Source of the DNA: Nocardia transvalensis
GTDB lineage: Bacteria > Actinomycetota > Actinomycetes > Mycobacteriales > Mycobacteriaceae
Length of the DNA stretch: 58,850 bases
Assembly: GCF_015477765.1 (NCBI RefSeq)
Contig: NZ_JADLQQ010000020.1
Coordinates: 1 to 58,850, forward strand
Direction: 5' to 3'
The position numbers were made by a program, and so were the translations under genes. Below are positions 1 through 8,789 of this stretch, in pieces. The notes beneath the pieces were generated by a model. That model was given only the letters and a program-made list of their open reading frames with translations, searched no databases and was not told the origin of the DNA. Numbering within the stretch: the first letter of the stretch is position 1; each line of letters starts with the position of its first letter.

Positions 1-118
1 CCACGTGTTACTCACCCGTTCGCCGCTCGTGTACCCCGAAGGGCCTTACCGCTCGACTTGCATGTGTTAAGCACGCCGCCAGCGTTCGTCCTGAGCCAGG
101 ATCAAACTCTCCGTTGAA
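1..118 (-). rRNA. rrs: 16S ribosomal RNA, 5' end (partial)
   Basis: The complement reads the universal bacterial 16S start, including AGAGTTTGATCCTGGCTCAG and the following GACGAACGCTGGCGGC block. The gene runs off the left edge, so only about the first 118 nt are present. The mature 5' end is placed by analogy at TCAACGG near position 118. It lies downstream of murA in the same direction, the arrangement known from the murA-rrn locus of mycobacteria and nocardiae. Confidence 0.97.
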
Positions 119-290
119 GACTCTAGAAAGCGAATCACTCGTGACTCGCAATCAAAAGTATCTCGAACCAGAGTCCGAAAACCTAACTAAAACGCCAGCC
201 GGAAATTAGCTGACAAAAAATGTCCATCCCTCACACGGGGGTATGAGAGACAGAAACCAAAAACATTTGGCACTGACATTCATCGACACA

Positions 291-314
291 CTATTGAGTT
301 CTCAAAGAACACAC
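291..314 (-). promoter_or_regulatory. rRNA leader box (antitermination/processing type)
   Basis: On the minus strand this reads GTGTGTTCTTTGAGAACTCA followed by ATAG, a sequence conserved in leaders of actinobacterial rRNA operons and thought to act in processing or antitermination. It lies about 170 nt before the 16S start. Confidence 0.75.
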
Positions 315-370
315 GCACAAACCGTCTACCGGGCGGTGAGCCCGCTATATCGGAGAGGCAACTTTTTACC

Positions 371-400
371 AGCTTAGCTCAACCGCGAGCGCGGATCCAA
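371..400 (-). promoter_or_regulatory. Probable rRNA operon promoter
   Basis: On the minus strand TTGGAT (400-395) and TAAGCT (376-371) are separated by 18 nt. TAAGCTGG resembles the -10 region of mycobacterial rrn promoters (TAGACTGG-like), and transcription would start near 364. The rest of 119-546 holds the leader and no gene that I can support. The assignment is inferred from spacing and position only. Confidence 0.45.
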
Positions 401-546
401 ATCCGCGATCTTGGTGGAGCCAGTGTGATCGTCAGGCGCTCCTCGTCCAACCTCGTGTCCCGGCCCTTTCGGCTCCGGGTCGGTGTCCGTGTCGCTCTGA
501 CCTGGAATAAGTTACGTGGCGGTGGATTCCATGTCAAATCCCCTGG

Positions 547-1800
547 TCAGACCACCCGTTCGATCTCCGCGCCCAGCGATCGCAGGTTCTCCACGAAATG
601 CGGGTAGCCCCGGTCGATGTGGAACACGTCGTGCACCTCGGTCACGCCGTCGGCGACCAGACCCGCCAGCACCAGACCCGCGCCCGCCCGGATATCCGAG
701 GACCAGACCGGCGCACTCGACAGCCGCGGGATTCCCCGCACCACCGCATGATGACCGTCGGTCCGCGCATCGGCGCCGAGCCGGATCATCTCTTCCACGA
801 ACCGGAAGCGCGCCTCGAAGATGTTCTCGGTGATCATCGAGGTGCCATCGGCGATGGCGGCCAGCCCGATCGCCATCGGCTGCAGGTCGGTGGGAAATCC
901 GGGGAACGGCAGCGTGGAGAAGTTCACCGCGCGCGGCCGCTCGGCCTGCACGACCCGAAAACCGTCCGGTTCGAAGGAAATTCGCGCGCCCGCGGAGCGG
1001 AGCTTGTCCAGCACCAGGGATAGATGCTTGGGATTGACGCCGGTCACCCGCACGTCGCCCTGCGTCATGGCCGCGGCGATTCCCCAGGTGGCGGCCACGA
1101 TCCGGTCGCCGATCACGCGGTGGGTGGTCGGCGAGAGCTTCTGCACGCCCTCGATGGTGAGCACCGAGGTCCCGGCGCCGCTGATGTGCGCGCCCATCCG
1201 GGTCAGCATCGTGCACAGGTCGACGATCTCCGGTTCCCGCGCGGCATTGTCGATGACCGTCTCCCCCTCGGCCAGTACCGCCGCCATCAGGATGTTCTCG
1301 GTGGCGCCCACCGACGGGAAGTCCAGCCGGATCCGGGCCCCCTGCAGCTCGTCGGCCCTCGCGACCAGGCAGCCGTGCTCGATCTCGCTGGTCGCGCCGA
1401 GCAACCGCAGACCCGCCTGGTGCATATCGAGCGGACGGGAGCCGATCGCGTCACCACCCGGCAGCGCCACGACGGCCCGCTTGCACCGGGCCATGAGCGG
1501 TCCGAGCACACACACCGAGGCCCGGAACTGGGTGACCGCCGGAAAGTCCGCGTGATATTTCGGTTCGGCTGGGGTGGTGATGGCCACCACCGAGCCGTCG
1601 ACGGTGACATCGCAGCCGAGGCCGCGCAGCACCTCGGCCATGAGCGGCACGTCGAGGATGTCGGGGCAGTTCGTGATCGTCGTCGTGCCCTCCGCCAGTA
1701 AGGCGGCGGCCATCAGCTTGAGGACGCTGTTCTTGGCGCCACCCACCGCGACCTCGCCGGCAAGCCGACTGCCACCGGTCACCAGAAACCGTTCACTCAC
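547..1800 (-). CDS. murA: UDP-N-acetylglucosamine 1-carboxyvinyltransferase
   Basis: This cytoplasmic enzyme transfers enolpyruvate from PEP to UDP-GlcNAc, the first committed step of peptidoglycan synthesis. It has 417 residues, the usual length. The GTG start at 1800 gives the family N-terminus VSERFLVTGG; the open frame continues upstream but without family sequence. The K-N pair of GGAKNSVLK is near residue 24. The active-site loop reads GGDAIGSRP with Asp117 where most bacteria have Cys. In mycobacteria this Cys-to-Asp change gives intrinsic fosfomycin resistance, so the same is expected here (inference). The adenosyltransferase gene lies just upstream and the rRNA operon downstream. Confidence 0.97.
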   Translation of the reverse strand: MSERFLVTGGSRLAGEVAVGGAKNSVLKLMAAALLAEGTTTITNCPDILDVPLMAEVLRGLGCDVTVDGSVVAITTPAEPKYHADFPAVTQFRASVCVLGPLMARCKRAVVALPGGDAIGSRPLDMHQAGLRLLGATSEIEHGCLVARADELQGARIRLDFPSVGATENILMAAVLAEGETVIDNAAREPEIVDLCTMLTRMGAHISGAGTSVLTIEGVQKLSPTTHRVIGDRIVAATWGIAAAMTQGDVRVTGVNPKHLSLVLDKLRSAGARISFEPDGFRVVQAERPRAVNFSTLPFPGFPTDLQPMAIGLAAIADGTSMITENIFEARFRFVEEMIRLGADARTDGHHAVVRGIPRLSSAPVWSSDIRAGAGLVLAGLVADGVTEVHDVFHIDRGYPHFVENLRSLGAEIERVV

Positions 1801-1810
1801 GGGGCTCAGC

Positions 1811-2404
1811 CTAATGGTCGGTGCCGGTGATCGCGCCGTCTCCACCGGGTCGCCACAGCACATCGCCGTCCGGGTTCGCCACCCGCCCGAGGATGAACAG
1901 CAGGTCCGACAGCCGATTCAGATACTTTGCCGGAAGCACGCTGGTGTCGTCCGGGTGGGCCGCGACGGCCGCCCACGCCGAGCGTTCGGCGCGGCGCGCC
2001 ACGGTGCGGGCGGTGTGCAGCAGGGCAGCCAGCGGGGTGCCGCCGGGCAGAATGAACGAATTCAGCGGGGCCAGTTCGGCATTGAACTCGTCGCACCACT
2101 TCTCCAGCCGATCGATATAGGGCTGGGTGATGCGCAGCGGCGGGGTCTTGGGTTCGGCCACCACGGGGGTGGACAGGTCGGCACCCGCATCGAACAGGTC
2201 GTTCTGCACCTGGCGCAGGACCTGCAGAATCTCCGGCGCCGGCTGCCCCACGGCGATCGCGACACCGATCGCGGCATTCGTCTCGTCGCAGTCGGCATAG
2301 GCGACCAACCGCGCATCGGTCTTGGCCACCCGCGAGAAATCGCTCAGCCCGGTGGTGCCGTCGTCGCCGGTCCGCGTGTAGATCCGCGTCAGATGCACAC
2401 TCAT
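1811..2404 (-). CDS. Corrinoid adenosyltransferase, PduO type
   Basis: This is an ATP:cob(I)alamin adenosyltransferase, which makes adenosylcobalamin from reduced cobalamin. It has 197 residues starting MSVHLTRIYTRTGDDG. The glycine-rich TRTGDDGTTGL near residues 8-18 is the family ATP-binding motif, and the DE..A.IG segment near residue 40 also fits. The ATG at 2404 is chosen because the upstream extension in the open frame has no family sequence. It sits 10 nt before murA and next to the DUF2550 gene, the same neighbourhood as Rv1312-Rv1315 in Mycobacterium tuberculosis. Confidence 0.93.
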   Translation of the reverse strand: MSVHLTRIYTRTGDDGTTGLSDFSRVAKTDARLVAYADCDETNAAIGVAIAVGQPAPEILQVLRQVQNDLFDAGADLSTPVVAEPKTPPLRITQPYIDRLEKWCDEFNAELAPLNSFILPGGTPLAALLHTARTVARRAERSAWAAVAAHPDDTSVLPAKYLNRLSDLLFILGRVANPDGDVLWRPGGDGAITGTDH

Positions 2405-2426
2405 GGGACAAGTATGCGGGCCGACC

Positions 2427-2849
2427 TCAGAGCGTGGGGCGGCGGCGGATGCGATCGGACGGCCTGGATTCCACCCAGGACAGGAAGGCGGCCAGCGCAC
2501 CGCGGTCGAGCGCCAGCTCATAGCTGCCGTCGCCGTCGGAGACCGCGATGACGATGATGTCGTCGGTCATGATGTCGTACTCGTCGCCGACCGGGCCGCG
2601 CCGATCCACCACCTCGATGCCGCGCCGGTGAATGGTCGAATCCGGTCCCAGCTTCAGGCTGGTGAGCTTGTAGAAGACCAGCCGGTCCTCGTCGTAGCGG
2701 ATCAACCCGTGCCGCCAGCCCTGACCGCCCTTGGCCGGTAGCACCCGCAGGATCGCCGCCGTCCCACCGCGCCGCAGCATCACGAATCGATAGACCGACG
2801 CCAACGCCAAGACGACGAGCAGCAGCACCAGAATGATCAGAAGCACCAT
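2427..2849 (-). CDS. DUF2550 single-pass membrane protein
   Basis: This is a conserved mycolata protein of unknown function, 140 residues long. It opens with one very hydrophobic helix (about residues 2-22) followed by a basic RFVMLRRGG stretch, which suggests an N-terminal anchor with a cytoplasmic domain. The soluble part contains the family-typical WRHGLIRYDEDRLVFYK. The ATG at 2849 is preferred over an upstream in-frame start that adds a low-complexity arginine tail. In mycobacteria the homologue also follows atpC, and no reaction is known. Confidence 0.85.
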   Translation of the reverse strand: MVLLIILVLLLVVLALASVYRFVMLRRGGTAAILRVLPAKGGQGWRHGLIRYDEDRLVFYKLTSLKLGPDSTIHRRGIEVVDRRGPVGDEYDIMTDDIIVIAVSDGDGSYELALDRGALAAFLSWVESRPSDRIRRRPTL

Positions 2850-3064
2850 CCCGGTCCGCAATCCAGGTCCGTCCCTTCGCCTTTGCCCCTGTGGTAGCGA
2901 GTGCCGTGCCATCCCCGAACAAGGTCACCGTGGGGGCGAGTCTACAAACCACCTCCGCACCCGGAAGCGACAGGTACGCCCTGTCACGGTCGAGCCTATC
3001 GGTCGCCGAGTGCCCGGGGATCCACTCGCGCAAACAGTCGGTCCCGCAATGCGTTCCGCAGGAC

Positions 3065-3256
3065 TCATCCCATGCTGAACGGTTGCCCCCACACGGTCAC
3101 CGTGCTCTCGACGCGATCGGTGACCACATCGGCCGTGACGAACGTCCTGGCCTGGGCATATCCGGCACAGCCGTCGATCGCGAAGGTCTCGTCCGTCCAG
3201 CTCACGCTCGCATGCGGGCCGGTGACCCGGCGGTACTGCTTGTGCGACTCGCTGCG
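3065..3256 (-). pseudogene. Possible remnant ORF between DUF2550 gene and atpC
   Basis: The 550-bp gap between the DUF2550 gene and atpC holds one stretch that reads like real protein. It is an open minus-strand frame from a stop at 3259-3257 to a stop at 3067-3065 whose last 46 codons (from a GTG at 3205) include WTDETFAIDGCAGYAQ and VESTVTVWGQPFSMG. There is no good start or ribosome site and the piece is short. It could be a decayed gene tail or chance. I see no other gene in 2850-3336. Confidence 0.25.
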
Positions 3257-3336
3257 TCAACTCATCGATGATCAGGTGAAGCTGAGATATTGCCCGTGAT
3301 CGAAATTACACCATCGACAGCCGGAAACGCCGTGCG

Positions 3337-3363
3337 GCGGTCCCGGAAAATTTCCGGAACCGC
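3337..3363 (-). terminator. Terminator-like hairpin after the ATP synthase operon
   Basis: Arms GCGGTCCCGGAAA and TTTCCGGAACCGC (12 of 13 paired, one-base gap) lie 37 nt beyond the atpC stop. There is no U-tract, as is common for high-GC actinobacteria. Confidence 0.5.
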
Positions 3364-3399
3364 CACACAGCTTGCGAATTCGGTTGCCGCCCTTGGCGA

Positions 3400-3774
3400 T
3401 CAGGCGCCCGCGGCCTCCACCGCGCGCACCCGGGCACGGGCCGCGTTCTGCTCGTCCTCGGAGGCGTTCGGATCGGCCAGCACCGACCGCGCGGTGTCGA
3501 TATCCACGTCGCCGGCAAATTCCGCCGACTCGGCGAGGATTCGCACGGTTTTCGCGGTCACCGAGAAGAAACCACCGTGCACCGCGGCGACGATGCGCTC
3601 ACCGTCGGTGTCGACGATGGTCACCGCGCTGTCCTCGGCCAGCTGGCCCAGGACCGGCTCGTGACCGGGCAGGATACCGATCTGCCCCTCCGTGGTCTGG
3701 GCGCTGACGAAACTCGCCTGGCCCGACCACAGCCTCCGCTCGATGGAGACCAGATCAACTGACATTTCCGCCAT
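3400..3774 (-). CDS. atpC: ATP synthase epsilon subunit
   Basis: This is the central-stalk subunit of F1 that couples rotation and can inhibit ATPase activity. It has 124 residues. The N-terminal beta-sandwich contains the family sequence GQIGILPGHEPVL near residues 31-43, followed by a short helical tail beginning near ADPNASEDEQ. The short C-terminal hairpin is typical of actinobacteria. It is the last gene of the atp operon, 6 nt after atpD. The ATG at 3774 is used; a second ATG three codons in cannot be excluded. Confidence 0.95.
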   Translation of the reverse strand: MAEMSVDLVSIERRLWSGQASFVSAQTTEGQIGILPGHEPVLGQLAEDSAVTIVDTDGERIVAAVHGGFFSVTAKTVRILAESAEFAGDVDIDTARSVLADPNASEDEQNAARARVRAVEAAGA

Positions 3775-3780
3775 GGTGGA

Positions 3781-5229
3781 CTACTTCCCGGCGATCTTCT
3801 TCGCGGCCTTCTCGACGTCGTCGAGACCACCGCAGGAGTTGAACGCCTGCTCGGGGTAGTGGTCGAATTCGCCTTTGCAGACCCGGTCGAAGTCGTCGAT
3901 GGTCTGCTCCAGCGGCACGACCGAACCCACCTGGCCGGTGAACTTCTCGGCCACGATGAAGTTCTGGCCGAGGAACTTCTCCAGGCGACGGGCGCGGCCG
4001 ACGGTGACCTTGTCCTCCTCGGAGAGCTCGTCCATGCCGAGGATGGCGATGATGTCCTGCAGCTCCTTGTACTTCTGCAGGATTCGCTTCACCTCGTTGG
4101 CGACGGCGAAGTGCCGGTCACCGACGATCGAGGCCTCGAGGATGCGCGAGGTCGAGGTCAGCGGGTCGACGGCCGGGTAGATACCCTTCTGCGAAATCGG
4201 GCGGGAGAGCTCGGTGGTCGCGTCCAGGTGGGCGAAGGTGGTCGCCGGGGCCGGGTCGGTGTAGTCGTCGGCGGGCACGTAGATCGCCTGCATCGAGGTG
4301 ATCGAGCGGCCGCGGGTCGAGGTGATCCGCTCCTGCAGCTGCCCCATCTCGTCGGCCAGGGTCGGCTGGTAACCGACGGCCGAGGGCATGCGGCCCAGCA
4401 GGGTCGAGACCTCGGAACCGGCCTGGGTGAACCGGAAGATGTTGTCGATGAACAGCAGCACGTCCTGACCCTGCACATCGCGGAAGTACTCCGCCATGGT
4501 CAGCGCGGACAGGGCCACGCGCATACGGGTCCCCGGCGGCTCGTCCATCTGGCCGAAGACGAGGGCGGTGTCCTGCAGCACGCCCATCTCTTCCATTTCC
4601 AGGTGCAGGTCGGTGCCCTCACGGGTGCGCTCACCGACGCCGGCGAACACCGACGTGCCGGAGAACTCACGCGCGATGCGGGTGATCATCTCCTGGATCA
4701 GAACGGTCTTGCCGACACCGGCGCCACCGAACAGACCGATCTTGCCGCCCTTCACGTACGGGGTGAGCAGGTCGATGACCTTGATGCCCGTCTCCAGGAT
4801 CTCGGTCTTGCCCTCGAGCTGGTCGAAGGACGGCGGCTGGCGGTGGATGCCCCACTGCTCGCCGTCGCGGCCGAGGCCCGGGGTGTCGAGGCAGTCGCCG
4901 AGGGCGTTGAAGACGTGGCCCTTGGTGACGTCACCGACCGGCACCGAGATCGGCTTGCCGGTGTCCTCGACGGGTACGCCGCGGACCAGACCGTCGGTCG
5001 GCTGCATCGAGATGCAGCGAACGATGTTGTCGCCCAGGTGCTGAGCGACCTCGAGGGTCAGGGTCTTGGCCACCGACGGGAGGGTGATCTCGGCGTGCAG
5101 AGCGTTGTACAGCTCCGGGATGGCACCCCGCGGGAACTCGACGTCCACGACGGGACCGATGACCCGAGCGACGCGGCCTGTACCAGCGCCCGCCCGGCTC
5201 TTGTTTTCTGCAGTAGTTGCTGCGGTCAT
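3781..5229 (-). CDS. atpD: ATP synthase beta subunit
   Basis: This is the catalytic subunit of the F1 headpiece, 482 residues, membrane-peripheral on the cytoplasmic side. Walker A GGAGVGKT lies at residues 168-175, the catalytic-Glu segment GERTREG follows, and LLFIDNIFRF is Walker B. The N-terminal extension of about 18 residues is low in complexity, a feature seen in related actinobacteria. It lies between atpG and atpC with short spacers, in the canonical order. Confidence 0.98.
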   Translation of the reverse strand: MTAATTAENKSRAGAGTGRVARVIGPVVDVEFPRGAIPELYNALHAEITLPSVAKTLTLEVAQHLGDNIVRCISMQPTDGLVRGVPVEDTGKPISVPVGDVTKGHVFNALGDCLDTPGLGRDGEQWGIHRQPPSFDQLEGKTEILETGIKVIDLLTPYVKGGKIGLFGGAGVGKTVLIQEMITRIAREFSGTSVFAGVGERTREGTDLHLEMEEMGVLQDTALVFGQMDEPPGTRMRVALSALTMAEYFRDVQGQDVLLFIDNIFRFTQAGSEVSTLLGRMPSAVGYQPTLADEMGQLQERITSTRGRSITSMQAIYVPADDYTDPAPATTFAHLDATTELSRPISQKGIYPAVDPLTSTSRILEASIVGDRHFAVANEVKRILQKYKELQDIIAILGMDELSEEDKVTVGRARRLEKFLGQNFIVAEKFTGQVGSVVPLEQTIDDFDRVCKGEFDHYPEQAFNSCGGLDDVEKAAKKIAGK

Positions 5230-5250
5230 GTCTTCTCTTCCTGGGTGGGC

Positions 5251-6219
5251 TTAGTCGCTCGAACTTGCTGCCAGCGCGTTCGCGCCGCCGACGATTTCAC
5301 TGATTTCCTGCGTGATGTTCGCCTGCCGAATCGAGTTCGACTCGCGCGTCAGGGTGTTCACCAGGTCGGTGGCGTTGTCGGTGGCCGCCTTCATCGCGGT
5401 GCGGCGCGCGGCCGACTCCGAGGCCGCGGCCTCGAGCAACGACGAGTAGATGCGGGTGTTGATGTACTTCGGCAGCAGCCGGCCCAGCAACGTGTCCGCG
5501 TCGGGCTCGAATTCGTACAGCGGGTGCAGCTCCGCGGTCGGGGAATCCGTCACGAAGTCCTCGCCGAGGTCGTAGTTCTCCTCGACATAGCTCACCTGGA
5601 TCGGTGCCAACCGGCGCACCTCCGGGACCTGCGACAGCATCGAGACGAACCGGGTGTAGACGATGTGGATCTCGTCGACGCCCTCGATCGTGCCTTCCCC
5701 GTTCCACGCGGGAACCTCGCCGTCGGCCCCGGCCATGAACGCCTCCACCAGGTGGTTGCAGGCCGCAGACGCATCGGTGTAATGCGGCTGCTGCGAGAAC
5801 CCGACCCACGAACCGGCCACCTCGCGGTTGCGGAACGTGTAGTAGGTCAGGCCTTTCGCACCCATCACGTACAGCACCGGCTCCTTGCCCTCGGAGCGCA
5901 GTGTCGTCATGAGCTCCTCGGCGCGCCTGAGCACGTTCGCGTTGTAGCCGCCGGCCATACCGCGGTCGCTGGTGATGACCAGCACCGCGGCGCGGCGGGC
6001 ATTCTCGCGCTCGGTCAGCAGCGGATGGTTGAGATTGGAGGAGGCGCTGGCGAGCTCGCTCAGCACCTTCGTGATCTCCTCCGCGTACGGCTTCGCGGCG
6101 GCAACGCGGGCTTGCGCCTTGCTGATTCGCGAGGTCGCGATCAGCTCCTGAGCCTTGGTGATCTTCTTGATCGAACTCACACTACGAATGCGGGAGCGCA
6201 ATTCGCGCAGGCTTGCCAT
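5251..6219 (-). CDS. atpG: ATP synthase gamma subunit
   Basis: This is the rotor shaft of F1. It has 322 residues, longer than the roughly 287 of Escherichia coli. Both terminal helices are clear: MASLRELRSRIRSVSSIKKI at the start and ITQEISEIVGGANAL at the end. A mid-protein segment (about 165-220) with YEFEPDAD is typical of the longer mycolata gamma subunits. It starts 55 nt after the atpA stop and ends 21 nt before the atpD start. Confidence 0.96.
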   Translation of the reverse strand: MASLRELRSRIRSVSSIKKITKAQELIATSRISKAQARVAAAKPYAEEITKVLSELASASSNLNHPLLTERENARRAAVLVITSDRGMAGGYNANVLRRAEELMTTLRSEGKEPVLYVMGAKGLTYYTFRNREVAGSWVGFSQQPHYTDASAACNHLVEAFMAGADGEVPAWNGEGTIEGVDEIHIVYTRFVSMLSQVPEVRRLAPIQVSYVEENYDLGEDFVTDSPTAELHPLYEFEPDADTLLGRLLPKYINTRIYSSLLEAAASESAARRTAMKAATDNATDLVNTLTRESNSIRQANITQEISEIVGGANALAASSSD

Positions 6220-6274
6220 CAGCTACTCACACTCCCTTCACATTCGCTCGAGACAGTCCCATGGGATTACCCGA

Positions 6275-7912
6275 TCACTTCTCGACGTGCTTGCGGGTGA
6301 CCGACAGCGACTCGACCTCTTCGTGGTCCAGCTCGCCGGCCTCGGGCTCGTTCACCACGCGGCTGCCGTCCGAAGCCAGGAAGCCGTGCTTGAACTTGTC
6401 GGTGGCGGCCTTGATCTGCTCGGCGGCCTCGCCCTCGAGCACCTTGCCGCCCTCGATCGCCTTGAACGCGTCGGCGGCGCTGCGGTGCAGATCCTCGAGC
6501 AGTTCGGCGTTGAAGCGGCGGATGTCGGCGACCGGCACCGAGTCGTAGTAGCCGCCGTCGACCAGGAACAGCGACACGATCTGGTCCTCGACCGAGACCG
6601 GGGAGTACTGATCCTGCTTGAGCAGCTCGACCCAGCGGGCACCGCGCTCGAGCTGCGCCAGCGAGGCGGCGTCCAGATCGGAGGCGAAGGCGGAGAACGC
6701 CTCCAGCTCACGGAACTGGGCCAGCTCCAGACGCAGCGAGCCCGACACCTTCTTCATGCCCTTGGTCTGCGCGGCGCCACCGACACGCGAGACGGAGGTA
6801 CCGACGTTGATCGCCGGGCGCACACCCTTGTTGAACAGGTCGGACTCGAGGAAGACCTGGCCGTCGGTGATGGAGATCACGTTGGTCGGAATGAACGCCG
6901 AGATGTCACCGGCCTTGGTCTCGATGATCGGCAGACCGGTCATCGAGCCCGCGCCCATGTCGTCGGACAGCTTCGCGCAGCGCTCCAGCAGACGGGAGTG
7001 CAGGTAGAAGACGTCGCCGGGGTACGCCTCGCGGCCCGGCGGGCGGCGCAGCAGCAGCGAGATCGCGCGGTAGGCCTCGGCCTGCTTGGACAGGTCGTCG
7101 AACACGATCAGCACGTGCTTGCCCTGGTACATCCAGTGCTGGCCCAGCGCCGAACCGGTGTAGGGGGCCAGCCACTTGAAGCCGGCGGAGTCCGAGGCCG
7201 GGGCCGCGACGATGGTGGTGTACTCCATCGCACCGTGCTGCTCCAGCGCGGCCTTCACGCCCGCGATGGTCGAGCCCTTCTGGCCGATGGCGACGTAGAT
7301 GCAGCGGACCTGCTTCTTCGGGTCACCGGTCTCCCAGTTGGCCTTCTGGTTGATGATGGCGTCGATGCAGACCGCGGTCTTACCGGTCTTGCGGTCGCCG
7401 ATGATCAGCTGGCGCTGACCCCGGCCGATGGCGGTCAGCGCGTCGATGGCGGTGATACCGGTCGCCATCGGCTCGTGCACCGGCTGACGCTGCAGCACGC
7501 TCGCGGCCTGCAGCTCGAGGACGCGACGCTCCTCGGCCTCGATCTCGCCCAGGCCGTCGATCGGCTCGCCCAGCGGGTCGATGACGCGGCCCAGGAACTT
7601 GTCGCCGACCGGCACCGAGAGCACGTCACCCGTGCGGCGGACCTCCTGGCCCTCCTCGATGTTCTCGAACTCACCCAGGATGACCGCACCGATCGAGGTG
7701 TCCTCGAGGTTCAGCGCGACGCCCAGCACGCCGCCCGGGAACTCCAGCAGCTCGTTGGTCATCGCCGACGGCAGGCCACTGACGTGGGCGATGCCGTCGC
7801 CGGTGTCGGTGACGGTACCGACCTCCTCGATGGAGGTCTCGGGGGTGTAGCTCTGGGTGTAGCTCTCGATCGCGCTACGGATCTCATCGGGGGAGATCGT
7901 CAGCTCCGCCAT
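6275..7912 (-). CDS. atpA: ATP synthase alpha subunit
   Basis: This is the non-catalytic nucleotide-binding subunit of F1, 545 residues. The P-loop GDRKTGKT lies at residues 172-179, and the alpha/beta signature region PAINVGTSVSRVGG is present. The C-terminal tail beyond about residue 510 ends TRKHVEK; an extended alpha C-terminus is a known feature of mycobacterial enzymes, where it suppresses ATP hydrolysis, so a similar role is possible. It lies between atpH and atpG. Confidence 0.98.
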   Translation of the reverse strand: MAELTISPDEIRSAIESYTQSYTPETSIEEVGTVTDTGDGIAHVSGLPSAMTNELLEFPGGVLGVALNLEDTSIGAVILGEFENIEEGQEVRRTGDVLSVPVGDKFLGRVIDPLGEPIDGLGEIEAEERRVLELQAASVLQRQPVHEPMATGITAIDALTAIGRGQRQLIIGDRKTGKTAVCIDAIINQKANWETGDPKKQVRCIYVAIGQKGSTIAGVKAALEQHGAMEYTTIVAAPASDSAGFKWLAPYTGSALGQHWMYQGKHVLIVFDDLSKQAEAYRAISLLLRRPPGREAYPGDVFYLHSRLLERCAKLSDDMGAGSMTGLPIIETKAGDISAFIPTNVISITDGQVFLESDLFNKGVRPAINVGTSVSRVGGAAQTKGMKKVSGSLRLELAQFRELEAFSAFASDLDAASLAQLERGARWVELLKQDQYSPVSVEDQIVSLFLVDGGYYDSVPVADIRRFNAELLEDLHRSAADAFKAIEGGKVLEGEAAEQIKAATDKFKHGFLASDGSRVVNEPEAGELDHEEVESLSVTRKHVEK

Positions 7913-7960
7913 GGTTCTTCCTGCTCTCGCTGTGGTCTGAAGGAATGTCGGGGGTGGTGG

Positions 7961-8770
7961 TCAGCCGAGGGACTGACGCATGCGCTGCAGCCGGCCGATG
8001 GCGCTGCCGTCGATCACGTCGTCGCCGACGCGCACGACCACACCGGCCAGCAGGGTCGGATCGACCTGCACGTGCACGGTCACCGGCTTGTCGTAGATGC
8101 GCTGCAGCGAGGCCGCCAGGTGTTCCCGCTGCTGCGGCGTCAACTCGGTTGCCGCACGCACGTGCGCGACGATCTGCTTGCGCAGCGCCGCCGCCAGATC
8201 GGAGAGCCGGTCGAAGACGGGGCCGACGTCACCGACGGAGCGGCCGACCGCCTGCTGGGCCAGCTGCAGGGTGACGTCCTCCACCTTGCCGCTGAGCAGA
8301 CGTTCGAGCAGCTCGCGCTTGGCCTGCGCCGATTTGCCACGATCGGCGAGGGCCTGTTCCAGGTCCGGATTGTCCTCGACGATCCGGCCGAGCCGGAACA
8401 GCTCATCCTCGACGGCGTCGATGCGGCCGCGATCGGTCGCGGCCCGCAGCAGCGCCTCCTGCCCGAGCAATTCCAGCGTGTCGACCAGGTCCCGGGTCCG
8501 GGACCAGTTCTGGGCGACGGCGGTGGTCAGCACGGCCAGGGTGGCCGCGCTGATCTTGCCGCCGAAGACGCGTTCGGCCAGTTCGGCGCGTGCCGAACTC
8601 GCAACCGACTTATCCGCGAGCGCTACACGCAGCGAACGCTGGTCGTCGAGTACGGCGACAACGGCGAACAATTCGGAGCCCGTCGTGGCGGCGACGGTGT
8701 CGCTCCCGGTGAGAGCGGCCGACAGAGCTTCCCGGGCCCGGGAGCTCGCCTCACGGCTCGCTGCGTACAT
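7961..8770 (-). CDS. atpH: ATP synthase delta subunit
   Basis: This is the peripheral-stalk subunit (OSCP-like) joining F1 to the b subunits. It has 269 residues, longer than the usual roughly 180 and consistent with mycolata delta subunits. The C-terminal half has the family motif VGDDVIDGSAIGRLQRMRQ. The ATG at 8770 (MYAASREAS) is chosen because the longer frame would run back into atpF. It is not the b-delta fusion seen in M. tuberculosis, since atpF here is a separate ordinary gene and only one b gene is visible. Confidence 0.93.
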   Translation of the reverse strand: MYAASREASSRAREALSAALTGSDTVAATTGSELFAVVAVLDDQRSLRVALADKSVASSARAELAERVFGGKISAATLAVLTTAVAQNWSRTRDLVDTLELLGQEALLRAATDRGRIDAVEDELFRLGRIVEDNPDLEQALADRGKSAQAKRELLERLLSGKVEDVTLQLAQQAVGRSVGDVGPVFDRLSDLAAALRKQIVAHVRAATELTPQQREHLAASLQRIYDKPVTVHVQVDPTLLAGVVVRVGDDVIDGSAIGRLQRMRQSLG

Positions 8771-8789
8771 GCTTCCCACTTTCGTGTCG

